This document shows positions 26,358 through 35,814 of a stretch of DNA of 64,000 nt, piece after piece (within the stretch, counting starts at the first letter, position 1; each line of letters opens with the position of its first letter). The stretch comes from Mesorhizobium sp. WSM3862. GTDB lineage: Bacteria; Pseudomonadota; Alphaproteobacteria; Rhizobiales; Rhizobiaceae. A model generated the notes under the pieces. It was not told the origin of the DNA. It made no database searches and saw only the letters and a program-made list of their open reading frames with translations. Location of the stretch: contig NZ_NSGE01000006.1 of the NCBI RefSeq assembly GCF_002294985.1, positions 359,976 to 423,975 on the forward strand. Direction: 5' to 3'. The position numbers were made by a program, and so were the translations under genes.

Positions 26358-27134
26358 ATGAAAATCTGCTCAGCTGTTTTGATGTTCGTCACCTTCTTGG
26401 CGACATCCGCTTTCGCGGCAACTGCGGAGCCGGCCAAACCGACCGTGGTGCTCGTGCACGGCGCCTTCGCCGACTCCTCGAGTTGGAATCGGGTTGTAGC
26501 CATTCTGGAGAAGGACGGCTACACGGTCGTTGCGGCCGCCAACCCGTTGCGAAGCGTGAAGAGCGACGCCGACAGCGTGCGCAGTCTTCTCAAGACCATC
26601 ACAACGCCTGTCGTTCTGGTCGGGCACTCCTATGGCGGCATGGTGATCAGCGACGCCGCGCACAACCAGGCAAATGTGAAGGCGCTGGTCTATGTGGCCG
26701 CTTTCGCGCCGGAGTCCGGTGAGAATGCCGGCGCGCTCGACGGCAAGTTCCCGGGCAGTTTGCTCGGTCCGGCATTGATGCCAGTGCCGTTGTCCGGAGG
26801 AGGCCATGACCTCTATGTCCAACAGGACAAGTTCCGCGACGCCTTCGCGCCGGACTTACCCGAAGCCGCTGCCAAGCTTGCGGCGGCCACCCAAAGACCG
26901 ATCACTGACATCGCATTTGGCGAAGCGGCGAGCGAGCCGGCCTGGAAGACCATTCCGTCATGGTTCGTCTATGGTGACCACGACACCGCAATTCCACCGA
27001 AGGCGTTGGCCTTCATGGCCGAGAGAGCCCACGCGCGCGAGACGGTTGTGGTCAAAGGCGCATCGCACGTGGTGATGATCTCGCACGCGCCGGCGGTCGC
27101 GAAGGTTATCGAGGACGCAGCCAAAGGACAGTAG
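26358..27134 (+). CDS. Secreted alpha/beta hydrolase
   Basis: 258 residues starting at 26358 after GAAAGGAG. A Sec signal peptide ends near AFA-ATAEP. VLVHGAFADSSSW, GHSYGGMV (nucleophile elbow with Ser), an Asp in VYGDHDTAIPP and His in GASHVVMISHAP give a full triad. It resembles the esterase/salicylate-esterase-like group of small rhizobial hydrolases. It lies 48 bases after the epoxide hydrolase, probably cotranscribed. Confidence 0.85.
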   Translation: MKICSAVLMFVTFLATSAFAATAEPAKPTVVLVHGAFADSSSWNRVVAILEKDGYTVVAAANPLRSVKSDADSVRSLLKTITTPVVLVGHSYGGMVISDAAHNQANVKALVYVAAFAPESGENAGALDGKFPGSLLGPALMPVPLSGGGHDLYVQQDKFRDAFAPDLPEAAAKLAAATQRPITDIAFGEAASEPAWKTIPSWFVYGDHDTAIPPKALAFMAERAHARETVVVKGASHVVMISHAPAVAKVIEDAAKGQ

Positions 27135-27205
27135 GCGTAGAATGTCGGGGGCCGTGGCAGGCGCAGCCTGATTTGGAACCATCAAACACATGGGACGACC
27201 AACCG

Positions 27206-28264
27206 ATGAGCAGCTTCAATAACCTGGACCAGATCAGCCAAAGCCGGCGCGGCTTCTTCGCGGCTGCCACAGCGGGCCTGGCTGCAGCCCAACTCGGCAT
27301 GATTAGATCATCGGCAGCAGCACAACAAACAGAGGCGAGTGCCACATCCAAAGCGGGATCGCATACTTCGTTCGCAGCGCTCAAACAGATCGACGCCGGC
27401 GCGCTGAATATCAGCTATGCTGAGGACGGCCCTGAAAATGGGCCTGCGGTCATCCTGCTGCATGGCTGGCCCTACGACATCTACAGCTATGTCGACGTCG
27501 CTCCGGTCCTGGCCAAGGCCGGCTATCGTGTGATCGTGCCCTATCTGCGCGGCTACGGCACCACCCGATTCTTGTCCGCAGAAACGCCGCGAAACGGCCA
27601 GCAGGCGGCGCTAGCGTCCGACATCGTCGACTTAATGGATGCGCTCAAGATCGATAAGGCGGTCCTTGGCGCCTATGATTGGGGAGCGCGGACCGCCGAC
27701 ATCATTGCCGCCATCTGGCCCGAGCGCTGCAAAGCGCTGGTCTCGGTCAGCGGTTATCTCATCGGGAATCAGGAGCTCAACAAGATCCCGCTGCCACCCA
27801 AGGCCGAACTCCAGTGGTGGTATCAATTCTACTTCGCCACGGAACGAGGCGCGGCCGGCTACGCCAAATACACGCGTGAGTTCGCGCGTCTGATCTGGGA
27901 ACTGGCCTCGCCACAGTGGAAGTTCGACGACGCCACTTTCGCGCGCTCCGCAACCGCCTTCGACAGTCCTGATCATGCGGCGATCACGATCCATAACTAC
28001 CGCTGGCGGCTCGGCCTGGCACAGGGCGAACCACAGTTCGATGCGCTCGAGGAGAAGCTCGCGACCTTCCCCAGCATCGGCGTGCCAACCATCACCATCG
28101 AGGGTGATGCCAACGGCGCGCCGCATCCGGATCCAGCAGCCTATGCCAAGCGCTTCACCGGCAAGTATGAGCATCGGCTGTTTAAGGGCGGCATCGGCCA
28201 CAATGCACCGCAGGAGGCGCCGCAGGAATTCGCCAAAGCTGTTTTCGACGTCGATCGACTTTGA
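27206..28264 (+). CDS. Tat-exported alpha/beta hydrolase (epoxide hydrolase/dehalogenase-like)
   Basis: 352 residues from the ATG at 27206. SRRGFFAAATAGLAAAQLG is a Tat signal. The fold shows LLHGWPYDIYSY, the nucleophile elbow GAYDWGAR (Asp, as in epoxide hydrolases and haloalkane dehalogenases) and His in GGIGHNAPQEAP. The substrate is unknown. It is the third exported hydrolase in a row. Confidence 0.85.
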   Translation: MSSFNNLDQISQSRRGFFAAATAGLAAAQLGMIRSSAAAQQTEASATSKAGSHTSFAALKQIDAGALNISYAEDGPENGPAVILLHGWPYDIYSYVDVAPVLAKAGYRVIVPYLRGYGTTRFLSAETPRNGQQAALASDIVDLMDALKIDKAVLGAYDWGARTADIIAAIWPERCKALVSVSGYLIGNQELNKIPLPPKAELQWWYQFYFATERGAAGYAKYTREFARLIWELASPQWKFDDATFARSATAFDSPDHAAITIHNYRWRLGLAQGEPQFDALEEKLATFPSIGVPTITIEGDANGAPHPDPAAYAKRFTGKYEHRLFKGGIGHNAPQEAPQEFAKAVFDVDRL

Positions 28265-28279
28265 ACGCGGCCAGAACCC

Positions 28280-29658
28280 ATGGACCACAGCTTTGACGCA
28301 ATAGTTATCGGGGCTGGCCAGGCTGCCCTTCGCTGGCTGGGCGGCTGACAGCTTCCGGGATGAGGGCCGCGCTCGTTGAGCGCAAGCTGTTTGGAGGAAC
28401 TTGCGTCAACACGGGTTGCATGCCGACGAAGACGCTCGTCGCCAGCGCCTATGCGGCGCATCTGGCGCGGCGGGGGAGCGAATATGGCGTCGCGATCGAA
28501 CCACCGATCCAGATCGATATGAAGCGGGCGAGGGCGCGCGCGGATATGGTCTCAACAAATGCGCGCACGGGCGTAGAGACGTGGCTGCGCGGCATGAGCG
28601 GCCTGACCGTATTCCAGGGACATGCGCATTTCGAAGGTCCCGATCGCGTTCGGGTCGGCGAGAGCGTGCTGCAAGCGCCTCGCATTTTCATCAATGTCGG
28701 CGGGCGCGCCAGTGTACCCGACATGCCCGGCATCAACGCCGTCAATTATCTTACCAACACCTCGATCCTCCAACTCGACGCCGTTCCGGAACATTTGGTC
28801 GTTGTAGGTGGAAGTTATATCGGGTTGGAATTCGCCCAGATGTACCGGCGTTTTGGTGCCCAGGTCACCGTGATCGAAAAGGGACCGCGGCTGATTGCAC
28901 GCGAGGACGAGGACATCTCCGAGGCTATACAGCAGATCCTAACAGACGAAGGAATAGCGGTGCGGACAAACGCCACCTGCATCGCGTTCAGCCCTCGCCC
29001 GGACGGGATCGAGGTGCGTATCGATTGCACTTCTGGACAGCCCCAGGCGGTAGGTTCCCACGTCCTGCTGGCGGTGGGCCGCCGGCCGAATACGGATGAT
29101 CTTGGTCTCAAAAAGGCCGGTGTCGCCACCGACGCCCGTGGGTACATCATCGTTGACGATGGCTTGGTGACCTCCGTCCCCGGAATTTGGGCGCTCGGGG
29201 AGTGCAATGGCCGCGGCGCCTTCACGCACACTGCCTATAACGACTTCGAGATTGTCGCTGCCAATCTGCTCGAAGGCGCCAACCGTCGCGTCAGTGATCG
29301 CATCCCTGGCTATGCGCTTTATATCGACCCTCCTCTCGGCCGTGTCGGGCTGACAGAAGCCGAGGCTCGCAAAACCGGGAGGCCGTTGCTCGTGTCCACC
29401 CGTCCCATGACTCGTGTCGGCCGCGCGGTAGAACGCGGTGAAATGAAGGGGTTCATGAAGGTCGTAGCCGACGCCGAGACGCAGAAGATCCTGGGAGCTG
29501 CAATCCTGGGCGTCAATGGCGATGAGGCAATACACGGGATCCTCGACACCATGAACACTGGCTCCTCCTATCCCGAGCTGCAATGGGCTGTCCCAATCCA
29601 TCCGACAGTCTCGGAGCTGATACCGACTGTTCTCGGGAATCTCCGGCCCGTCTCCTGA
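28280..29658 (+). pseudogene. FAD-dependent pyridine nucleotide-disulfide oxidoreductase, one-base frameshift near the start
   Basis: From 28280 the frame gives MDHSFDAIVIGAGQA, the FAD-binding start, but then stops. Adding one base near 28321 restores GPSLAGRLTASGMRAALVE and continues into the long frame to 29658. That frame has the redox-active disulfide GGTCVNTGCMPTK, an NAD-binding GGSYIGLEFAQ, and the C-terminal dimerisation domain with His in QWAVPIHPTVSE. It is closest to mercuric reductase/dihydrolipoamide dehydrogenase-like enzymes. It is a pseudogene unless the base is missing by error. Confidence 0.8.
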
Positions 29659-29818
29659 TCCGATGCTGACGAAACGCCGCCAAGTCCTAGCGGAAATGAG
29701 GCCTTTTTTGGTGCGCATCGAGCGTTCGGAAGAGCGCCCGGGGCATGGTTTTGGCGGGGCATCCTAGCGACCGGGCTAGAACTCGACGCTACCGTTCCGC
29801 AGCAACTCTCCTTCGCGA

Positions 29819-30013
29819 GTGAGCAGTTGCCAAGTGCGCGCACGCCTGCTTGCGCGGCCTGACGATGAGCCGGCGTCGGCTTCAGCATCAGTTACGAAGC
29901 CTAGCCAGTTCAGCCGCGAGTACGCTCGCCTGTTTGGCGCGCTGCCAGGAGAGACGCTACGCGGCTCCGTAGCGGATCTTGGGAAGCTGAAAGGTTTGCT
30001 ATCGCGAAATTAA
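29819..30013 (+). pseudogene. C-terminal remnant of an AraC-family regulator
   Basis: The segment SQFSREYARLFGALPGETLR matches the second helix-turn-helix end of AraC/XylS regulators. GFSISYE, normally directly before it, lies just upstream in another frame. Everything N-terminal is gone. It lies right before the palindromic promoter of the VOC gene. Confidence 0.6.
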
Positions 30014-30033
30014 GGCCGTGATCGGCTGCCTAT

Positions 30034-30066
30034 ACCAAGGTATCGCCGACACCATCGTGCAATGGA
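30034..30066 (+). promoter_or_regulatory. Palindromic promoter motif, copy 6 (VOC gene)
   Basis: ACCAAGGTATCGCCGACACC is followed by ATCG and TGCAAT (30058-30063), then GGAT. It points at the VOC gene 138 bases downstream. Confidence 0.75.
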
Positions 30067-30200
30067 TTCGATCCGGCGCACCCCTGATATTTGCCCCCAT
30101 GTCCGAGCAGATTGGTGAAATGGCCAGCGCGGCTAGCTCAATCCTGAGCGCCGCAGATCATCCCACCAACGTCGCCGGAGCAGCACAATTGGAGATTGAC

Positions 30201-30851
30201 ATGAACGTTATTCAGACCAGCAGAGAAACCGGAGCCCGAGAACGTGCAGTCGACATGAAGCTCGAAGTCGTCGTTATCCCAGTAAAGGACGTGGAGCGTG
30301 CGAAGGGGTTCTATGGCGGCCTGGGTTGGAGGCTTGATGCGGATTTCCCGGTCGGTGACAACTTCCGCGTCGTGCAATTCACGCCACCTGGCTCGCCCGC
30401 CTCGATCCATTTCGGCATTGGGATTACCAGCGCCACGCCCGGCTCCGCCAAGGGAATTTATCTCGTCGTAGCCGATATCGAGGCTGCGCGCACTGAGCTC
30501 ATCAGCCGTGGCGCAGAAGTAAGCGATATCTTTCACACCGCCGGTCCGGGGACGCCACGTGTCGACGGTCCGGACCCCGAGCATCACAGTTATTCGTCAT
30601 TTGCAAAGTTCAGCGACCCCGACGGAAACGAATGGATTCTGCAGGAGATTACAGCGCGGCTTCCTGGCAGGATCAATACTGACGCTACCAGCTTCGCTTC
30701 CGTCGGTGATCTCGCCGGCGCGCTGAGACGAGCATCGGTTGCCCATGGCGACCATGAAAAGCGGACCGGGGGCCAATATGATCAGAATTGGCCCGACTGG
30801 TACGCCGAATACATGGTCAACGAGCACGCCGGCAAGCCGCTCCCGACTTGA
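30201..30851 (+). CDS. VOC-superfamily (glyoxalase-like) protein
   Basis: 216 residues from the ATG at 30201 after TTGGAGATTGAC. The in-frame sequence upstream spans the promoter motif and is not coding. The core (LEVVVIPVKDVERAKGFYGG through PDGNEWILQEI, residues 20-150) is a single glyoxalase/bleomycin-resistance-type metal-binding domain. The C-terminal 60 residues (YDQNWPDWYAEYMVNEHAG) form a separate tail seen in many such rhizobial proteins. The substrate is unknown. Confidence 0.8.
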   Translation: MNVIQTSRETGARERAVDMKLEVVVIPVKDVERAKGFYGGLGWRLDADFPVGDNFRVVQFTPPGSPASIHFGIGITSATPGSAKGIYLVVADIEAARTELISRGAEVSDIFHTAGPGTPRVDGPDPEHHSYSSFAKFSDPDGNEWILQEITARLPGRINTDATSFASVGDLAGALRRASVAHGDHEKRTGGQYDQNWPDWYAEYMVNEHAGKPLPT

Positions 30852-30965
30852 GCAATCGCTAACTCTGTCGCACTTCTCCGCTGGCCGGCCGCTATTGGAT
30901 GCATGCTAAGCGAGGGCAGACAATCGCAGCGAACGGGCATCCACCCGTTCTCCTCCCAGGGATGC

Positions 30966-30990
30966 GGACCGGGTCAATCGGACCCGGTCC
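30966..30990 (+). terminator. Hairpin after VOC gene
   Basis: A 10-bp perfect stem (GGACCGGGTC / GACCCGGTCC) around AATCG, about 115 bases after the VOC stop. There is no strong T-tract, so it could be a Rho-assisted terminator or an RNA structure. Confidence 0.45.
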
Positions 30991-31129
30991 GTCTCTCCTG
31001 ACTGTCGAGCCGATGGATGCGTCATCAGGGAATCGCAACAATCCAGGGCAGCGGAGGCATCGAGGTTGTCGGCATGACGTTTGGAAGGGTGGACTGGGAC
31101 CCCTGTCAGCAAGCAGCTCGGAGGAAGCC

Positions 31130-31597
31130 GTGAGTGAAATGCCTGCACCTGCCCGCTTGTTCCTAGACGACCTCCATATCGGTCAAACGTTCATAAGCGG
31201 AACCCACGCCATTGACGAAGCTCAGATCAAGACCTTCGCGGTTCAATTCGATCCGCAACCTTTTCATACAGACACAGAAGCCGCTGCCGAAACTTTCTTC
31301 AGAGGCCTGGCAGCAAGCGGATGGCACACTGCCGCCATTACGATGCGTCTGAACGTGGAGGGCGGCCTGCCGTTTGCCGGCGGTATTATCGGAGCAGGGG
31401 GAGAGATCAACTGGCCGTATCCAACACGTGTCGGCGACATCCTTCATGTGGAAAACGAAGTGGTCGAGATCACACCATCCCGTTCCAGGCCTGATCGCGG
31501 CATCGTTACAGTCGTAAGCCGTACACTGAACCAGCGTGCCGATGTTGTGCAGACGCTCAAAGCCAAGCTTGTCGTCCTTCGCCGACCGATGAAATAG
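31130..31597 (+). CDS. MaoC-like dehydratase (hotdog fold)
   Basis: 155 residues from a GTG at 31130 with GGAGGAAGCC upstream. FLDDLHIGQTFISGTHAID and FDPQPFHTDTEAA (catalytic Asp/His pair) identify the R-specific enoyl hydratase/MaoC group. It may hydrate enoyl-CoA or a related intermediate. The frame is open further upstream but without support. Confidence 0.82.
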   Translation: MSEMPAPARLFLDDLHIGQTFISGTHAIDEAQIKTFAVQFDPQPFHTDTEAAAETFFRGLAASGWHTAAITMRLNVEGGLPFAGGIIGAGGEINWPYPTRVGDILHVENEVVEITPSRSRPDRGIVTVVSRTLNQRADVVQTLKAKLVVLRRPMK

Positions 31598-31678
31598 TGG
31601 ATGCTGATCCCCGCCAGCTCGCTGTGGGACGCTTCCGATCTGACGCAATATCCATAGTTGATTTTCTTACGAGTTAGG

Positions 31679-31698
31679 CCGATACCTAGGTATAATTG
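31679..31698 (+). promoter_or_regulatory. Right-half copy of the promoter motif
   Basis: GATACC, four bases (TAGG), then TATAATTG with the same spacing as the full copies; the left arm is degenerate. It would drive the membrane-protein/GMC/Rieske genes starting near 31795-32040. Confidence 0.5.
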
Positions 31699-31794
31699 TC
31701 AATTCTTTGCTAGATAACTAGATTACATCTTGGAACAAAACTTAAAATGGCGGTGAAATGCAGGTATTAATCATCCTGCTTCTTTGTCCGACAC

Positions 31795-32043
31795 ATGGCG
31801 CTGGGCGCGCACGGCCGAGCTGCCGCCACGCCGATGAGCTATCCAATGGCAAGCATCGTCTATCGCCACAGTCTCCGGCGGGCATACAGCGCGATTAGTC
31901 CAGGGGACCTAGCGATGAGCTTCGATCAAACCCTCGGTAAGGCCGCCGTATTCAGTCGGCTCGGCACCCGTGCTGCAGGCCGCCCGGGCGCCTGCGGCAC
32001 TACCATCAATACAGTCAGCCCAAACATTCGGAGATACTCATGA
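31795..32043 (+). CDS. Possible small protein coupled to membrane protein gene
   Basis: An 82-residue frame (internal start MSYPMASIVYRHSLRRAYS) whose stop overlaps the next start (ATGA). No domain is visible and the sequence is basic, so coding is uncertain. The overlap and the upstream half-motif are the only support. Confidence 0.3.
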   Translation: MALGAHGRAAATPMSYPMASIVYRHSLRRAYSAISPGDLAMSFDQTLGKAAVFSRLGTRAAGRPGACGTTINTVSPNIRRYS

Positions 32044-32756
32044 GCACGGCCACAGCACCAATAACCCCGTCGACAAGCGTATATGTCACCCCGGCGTTCT
32101 GGGAGCGTCTGTGGCGATCGAGCGGCATTCAGTCTATCGGCCTCTTCATCATCGCTTCTGTCGTTTGTGGATTTCAGCCGCAGATCTCTGCCCCGGCCGA
32201 TACCGTGGTCGCGTTCTACGATGGAGAACGCCCCCGTATCCTGATCGCGGCTATTTTCTCCGGCTTGGCAATACTCAATCTTCTGTGGTTCGTGGCGGCG
32301 CTGCGGACCACATTGGCTGATGCCGGCCAGGACGGTTGGGGAGCGGCCGCGACCGCCGCCAGTGCAATGCTTGGAGCACTATTGCTCCTGCAGATATCGG
32401 TAGGTGCTACACTTGCGTACTTGGTCGCCGGATCACAGGATCGCACACTCATATCAGGGCTGAACGCCTTTGCGTGGACTCTCGGGGTGCTCACTTCGTT
32501 CCCGCGCGCGATGCTTATCATGTCGGGAGCCTTCGGGCTTTGGCGAGCTAGGCTGATTTCCAATGCACTCTTCGCAGCGGGCGTAGCAACTGTCGTGCTC
32601 GGAGTGCTTGGCGGCACGACCTGGCTCAGCGACGGAATCTGGGCGCCCGACGGTGCATATTCGCGGTTCGTTTCTCCCATTCTCCTCTTCCTTTGGGTTC
32701 TGGTCGTGAGCCGCGTTCTTCTGAGCCGAGCACCCGCAACGCGCTCCGGATGGTGA
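32040..32756 (+). CDS. Multi-pass integral membrane protein
   Basis: 238 residues with about six hydrophobic helices (for example SIGLFIIASVVCGF, IAAIFSGLAILNLLWFVAAL, FVSPILLFLWVLVVSRVLL). No specific family is recognised. It precedes the GMC oxidoreductase by 95 bases in the same direction and may be a partner or transporter for that pathway. Confidence 0.7.
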   Translation: MSTATAPITPSTSVYVTPAFWERLWRSSGIQSIGLFIIASVVCGFQPQISAPADTVVAFYDGERPRILIAAIFSGLAILNLLWFVAALRTTLADAGQDGWGAAATAASAMLGALLLLQISVGATLAYLVAGSQDRTLISGLNAFAWTLGVLTSFPRAMLIMSGAFGLWRARLISNALFAAGVATVVLGVLGGTTWLSDGIWAPDGAYSRFVSPILLFLWVLVVSRVLLSRAPATRSGW

Positions 32757-32850
32757 AAAAAGATCCAGCCGCGGTCCTCGATCTGCTCGGATATCGAGCG
32801 GGGTCCAGTGCCGATTGTGGGCCTGACAACAGCCGGGAAGGAAAAAGGTT

Positions 32851-34584
32851 ATGGCGGTTTTCGACTACGACGTCGTGATCATCGGCTCCGGGTTCGGTGG
32901 AAGTGTCGCCGCGCTTCGTGCCGCCGAGAAGGGGTACCGGGTGGGCGTCTTGGAGGCCGGGCGGCGCTGGAAAGACGAGGACATTCCAAAGACCAATTGG
33001 AATCTTCCCCACTATCTGTGGTTCCCTGCGGCAGAAATGTATGGGATCCAGAGGATCGAGTATCTCGACGACGTGCTCGTCCTCTGTGGCGCGGGCGTTG
33101 GCGGCGGCTCGCATGTCTATGGCAACACGCTCTACGTTCCTCCGAAGCAGTTCTTCGACTCGCCGGGATGGGCGGGCATCACAGACTGGGCCGACGAACT
33201 AGCGCCGTGTTACGATCAGGCGAGACGCATGCTCGGTGTCGTTCGCTATCCATACATGCCTACCGATGTTGACCGGTACATGCAGCAGGTCGCCACCGAG
33301 ATGGGGAGAGGAGAAACGTTCAACAAGACCCCCGTGGGTGTCTACTTCGGCCGTCCGGGCGTCGAGGCCGATGATCCATATTTCGGCGGGGTAGGACCCC
33401 GCCGCACCGGATGCATTTCATGCGGCAATTGCCAAGTAGGCTGCGGCCACAATGCCAAGAACAAGGTGACGACCAACTATCTCTACTTGGCGGAAAAGCT
33501 CGGCGTCGAGATCCATGAATTGCATGAGGTGTACAATCTCGCCCCCCTCGATGGAGGGGGATTCGAGGTGCATGCGCGTCATCCCGGCTGGGCGCAGCGC
33601 GCCGCGCACCTCTACCGTCACACATATACCGCCGAGCAGGTGATCGTCGCTGCGCATGCCTATGGTTCGTCCAAACTCCTTCAGCACATGCAGCACAAAC
33701 GCCGACTGACGGGCTTGTCGGACCAACTCGGGCAGCGGGCGCGCACGAACTCCGAGCAGCTTTTGGTGATCACCCGTCCCCATGCAGAGTGGAAGCGCAA
33801 TCCGGAAAAGATCCACATCACCCCGGGATCAGTGGCAATCACTTCAGGCGTCTGGCCGGACCCGGTGACGAGCATCGAGCCTGTCTACTATGGGATCGGA
33901 AGCACTCTCCTGGCTTTGATGTTCACCTACCATCAGCATGGCGAACAGAAACATCCGACGCTGTCCTGGGTCAAGGAACTGGTCGAAAACCCGGGCCAAG
34001 TGCTTGGGGTCGCGGATCCACGCCGATGGGCTGAGCGGGCGGCCATTATGCTATGCATGCAGACAACGGACACCTCGATCGATCTGTTCTGGCACGACGG
34101 CTTGCTGCGCAGCAGACGCGGCTCCGGCAGTCCTCCCTCGGTGCACATCCCGGTGGTCGAGGAGTTCGCCGACCGATTGGCGAAGAAAATGGACAGCGGT
34201 CAAGGTGGGTTGGCAACGGAGGTCATAAACCGCACTGCCACTGCCCATTTTACAGGCGGGATTCCGATTGGTGAGAGCGGCACCAGCGGCGCCGTTGATC
34301 CCTATCAACGCGTCTTTGGACAGCCCGGCCTGCATGTCATGGACGGGAGCGTGATGCCGGCCAATCCTGGGGTGAACCCATCGCTGACGATCACGGCCCT
34401 TGCGGAGCGCGCAATGTCGCTTTGGCCGAACAAAGGGGAGGTGGACCGGAGGCCACCTTTGGGTTCCGGCTACGAGCGCATAGACCCGGTCATGCCGCGT
34501 CGACCATGCGTCCCAGCGAGCGCCCCCGGCGCGTTGAGGCTCGACGCGAAGAAGTCCGACATCATCCCCGAATACCCATACTGA
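32851..34584 (+). CDS. GMC-family FAD oxidoreductase (cholesterol-oxidase-like)
   Basis: 577 residues. It begins VFDYDVVIIGSGFGGSVAAL (FAD-binding dinucleotide fold), has GAGVGGGSHVYGN and a cysteine cluster CISCGNCQVGC (about residues 190-200). It ends with the GMC C-terminal signature, LHVMDGSVMPANPGVNPSL around residue 505. The cysteine cluster is usual for the cholesterol oxidase/SorA-like subgroup. It probably oxidises an alcohol, passing electrons to the Rieske protein encoded 11 bases later. Confidence 0.87.
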   Translation: MAVFDYDVVIIGSGFGGSVAALRAAEKGYRVGVLEAGRRWKDEDIPKTNWNLPHYLWFPAAEMYGIQRIEYLDDVLVLCGAGVGGGSHVYGNTLYVPPKQFFDSPGWAGITDWADELAPCYDQARRMLGVVRYPYMPTDVDRYMQQVATEMGRGETFNKTPVGVYFGRPGVEADDPYFGGVGPRRTGCISCGNCQVGCGHNAKNKVTTNYLYLAEKLGVEIHELHEVYNLAPLDGGGFEVHARHPGWAQRAAHLYRHTYTAEQVIVAAHAYGSSKLLQHMQHKRRLTGLSDQLGQRARTNSEQLLVITRPHAEWKRNPEKIHITPGSVAITSGVWPDPVTSIEPVYYGIGSTLLALMFTYHQHGEQKHPTLSWVKELVENPGQVLGVADPRRWAERAAIMLCMQTTDTSIDLFWHDGLLRSRRGSGSPPSVHIPVVEEFADRLAKKMDSGQGGLATEVINRTATAHFTGGIPIGESGTSGAVDPYQRVFGQPGLHVMDGSVMPANPGVNPSLTITALAERAMSLWPNKGEVDRRPPLGSGYERIDPVMPRRPCVPASAPGALRLDAKKSDIIPEYPY

Positions 34585-34595
34585 AGGAAAACGCG

Positions 34596-34967
34596 ATGGC
34601 TGCGCCCGCTACTGATATCTTGCTCCAGGTCGGACCGGAGGTCGCGATTCCTAACGCTTTCGTTGTTCCCTTCTACTTGGAAGACAGCAAGCGACGAATC
34701 GCAATTGCACGTGTCGACGCCCGCCTTTACGCGTTCGACGACCTTTGCACATGCGCCCATCAGGCATGTCCCCTCTCGGGTGGCCAGATCACCGGGAAGG
34801 TGATCATGTGCCAATGCCATGGCTCCCGCTTCGATATCACGACCGGAGCCGTGATCGATGGCCCGGCGACCAGGCCACTAAACGTCTACAAAGCTCAGGA
34901 GGTCGAAGGGGGCATCCAGATCCGCGCGGCGGATGGAGATCATTCCCTCCCCCAATCGCTGGTCTGA
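34596..34967 (+). CDS. Rieske [2Fe-2S] ferredoxin-like protein
   Basis: 123 residues. The cluster-binding motifs are CAHQACPLSGG (C-x-H) and CQCHGSRF (C-x2-H), spaced 17 residues apart, as in dioxygenase-type Rieske ferredoxins. It has no signal peptide. GAAGGAAAA precedes the start. Cotranscription with the GMC oxidoreductase suggests it is its electron partner. Confidence 0.88.
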   Translation: MAAPATDILLQVGPEVAIPNAFVVPFYLEDSKRRIAIARVDARLYAFDDLCTCAHQACPLSGGQITGKVIMCQCHGSRFDITTGAVIDGPATRPLNVYKAQEVEGGIQIRAADGDHSLPQSLV

Positions 34968-35309
34968 TAACGGTTCATGCCGAAATGGACCACCTGTGCT
35001 CGGTCTCCTTCGCGGACCCAGACGTCAGCAAGAGCTTGAACAAATATCGTGCTCTGTCTTCCTGCGGCGGGGTCGTGTGCGGGGTAACGATGCATGAAAC
35101 CCCTGGCGGTCTTCGAAGGAGGGTCACTTGGCGTTGGCAGCCGACACAATCGTTGTCGCTTTGCCGCGGTGTTCCTGATCAGCTTCATGAGGGGCGCTTT
35201 CGGGGCGGGTTTGCTTTTATCGGCATCCCGGTCCGGTCGCTCGTGATGGATCCGGTGACAGCGGGAGGCCTGCTGGCGCCATTGTTCGTCGCGATGGATC
35301 TCACTGCAT

Positions 35310-35790
35310 TGCGCTATTGGAAACCCTCGACATGGTCGAAGCCGGATCTGACGGGGCGTGTGGCTCGGCTGGAAGCTTCACGGCTGTGTGGACCAAGCGC
35401 GAAATTGTCCGCGCCGCTACGAGCAAGCTCGAACGATACACGCTCACAGAGGCCGCGTTCGAGGACTACCTGGCTTCCTACGCAGGCACTCGCTTTGTTC
35501 AATCGATGGATTCGTCAGGGCGTACCAAGCGAACTCCCAATCCTTCGAGACCTGCTCCCACAGATCCAGACTCCGGTGCGTGTGATCGTTGGGCGATACG
35601 ATCAGGTTGTTCCCCTGGCCAATGAGGAATTCCTTGTCGATCGCCTACCCAACTGTGCTCTCGCCATCGTCGAGGCAGGACACTTCATATGGGAAGACGC
35701 TGCCGACGATTACGCAGCCTGTGTCACAGGCTGGTGGGAGTCAGGCTACGCTGCCGACAACGCCGATCAGCATGACAATCGAGCCTCTAT
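35310..35790 (+). pseudogene. Alpha/beta hydrolase remnant
   Basis: The C-terminal third (LLPQIQTPVRVIVGRYDQVV, then AIVEAGHFIWEDAADDY) is an intact hydrolase end with its Asp and His. The part before it (VWTKREIVRAATSKLERYTL, EDYLASYAGTRF) lies in another frame. The N-terminal half with the nucleophile is missing, and the frame runs into the end of the convergent kinase gene. At least one frameshift and a deletion are needed. Confidence 0.7.
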
Positions 35791-35814
35791 TCAGCTCGGT
35801 CGTGCCTGCCCGTT

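Noticed and set aside
30018..30200. N-terminal extension of the VOC protein from 30018
   Set aside because: It would translate through the palindromic promoter and lacks a ribosome site; the ATG at 30201 has TTGGAG.
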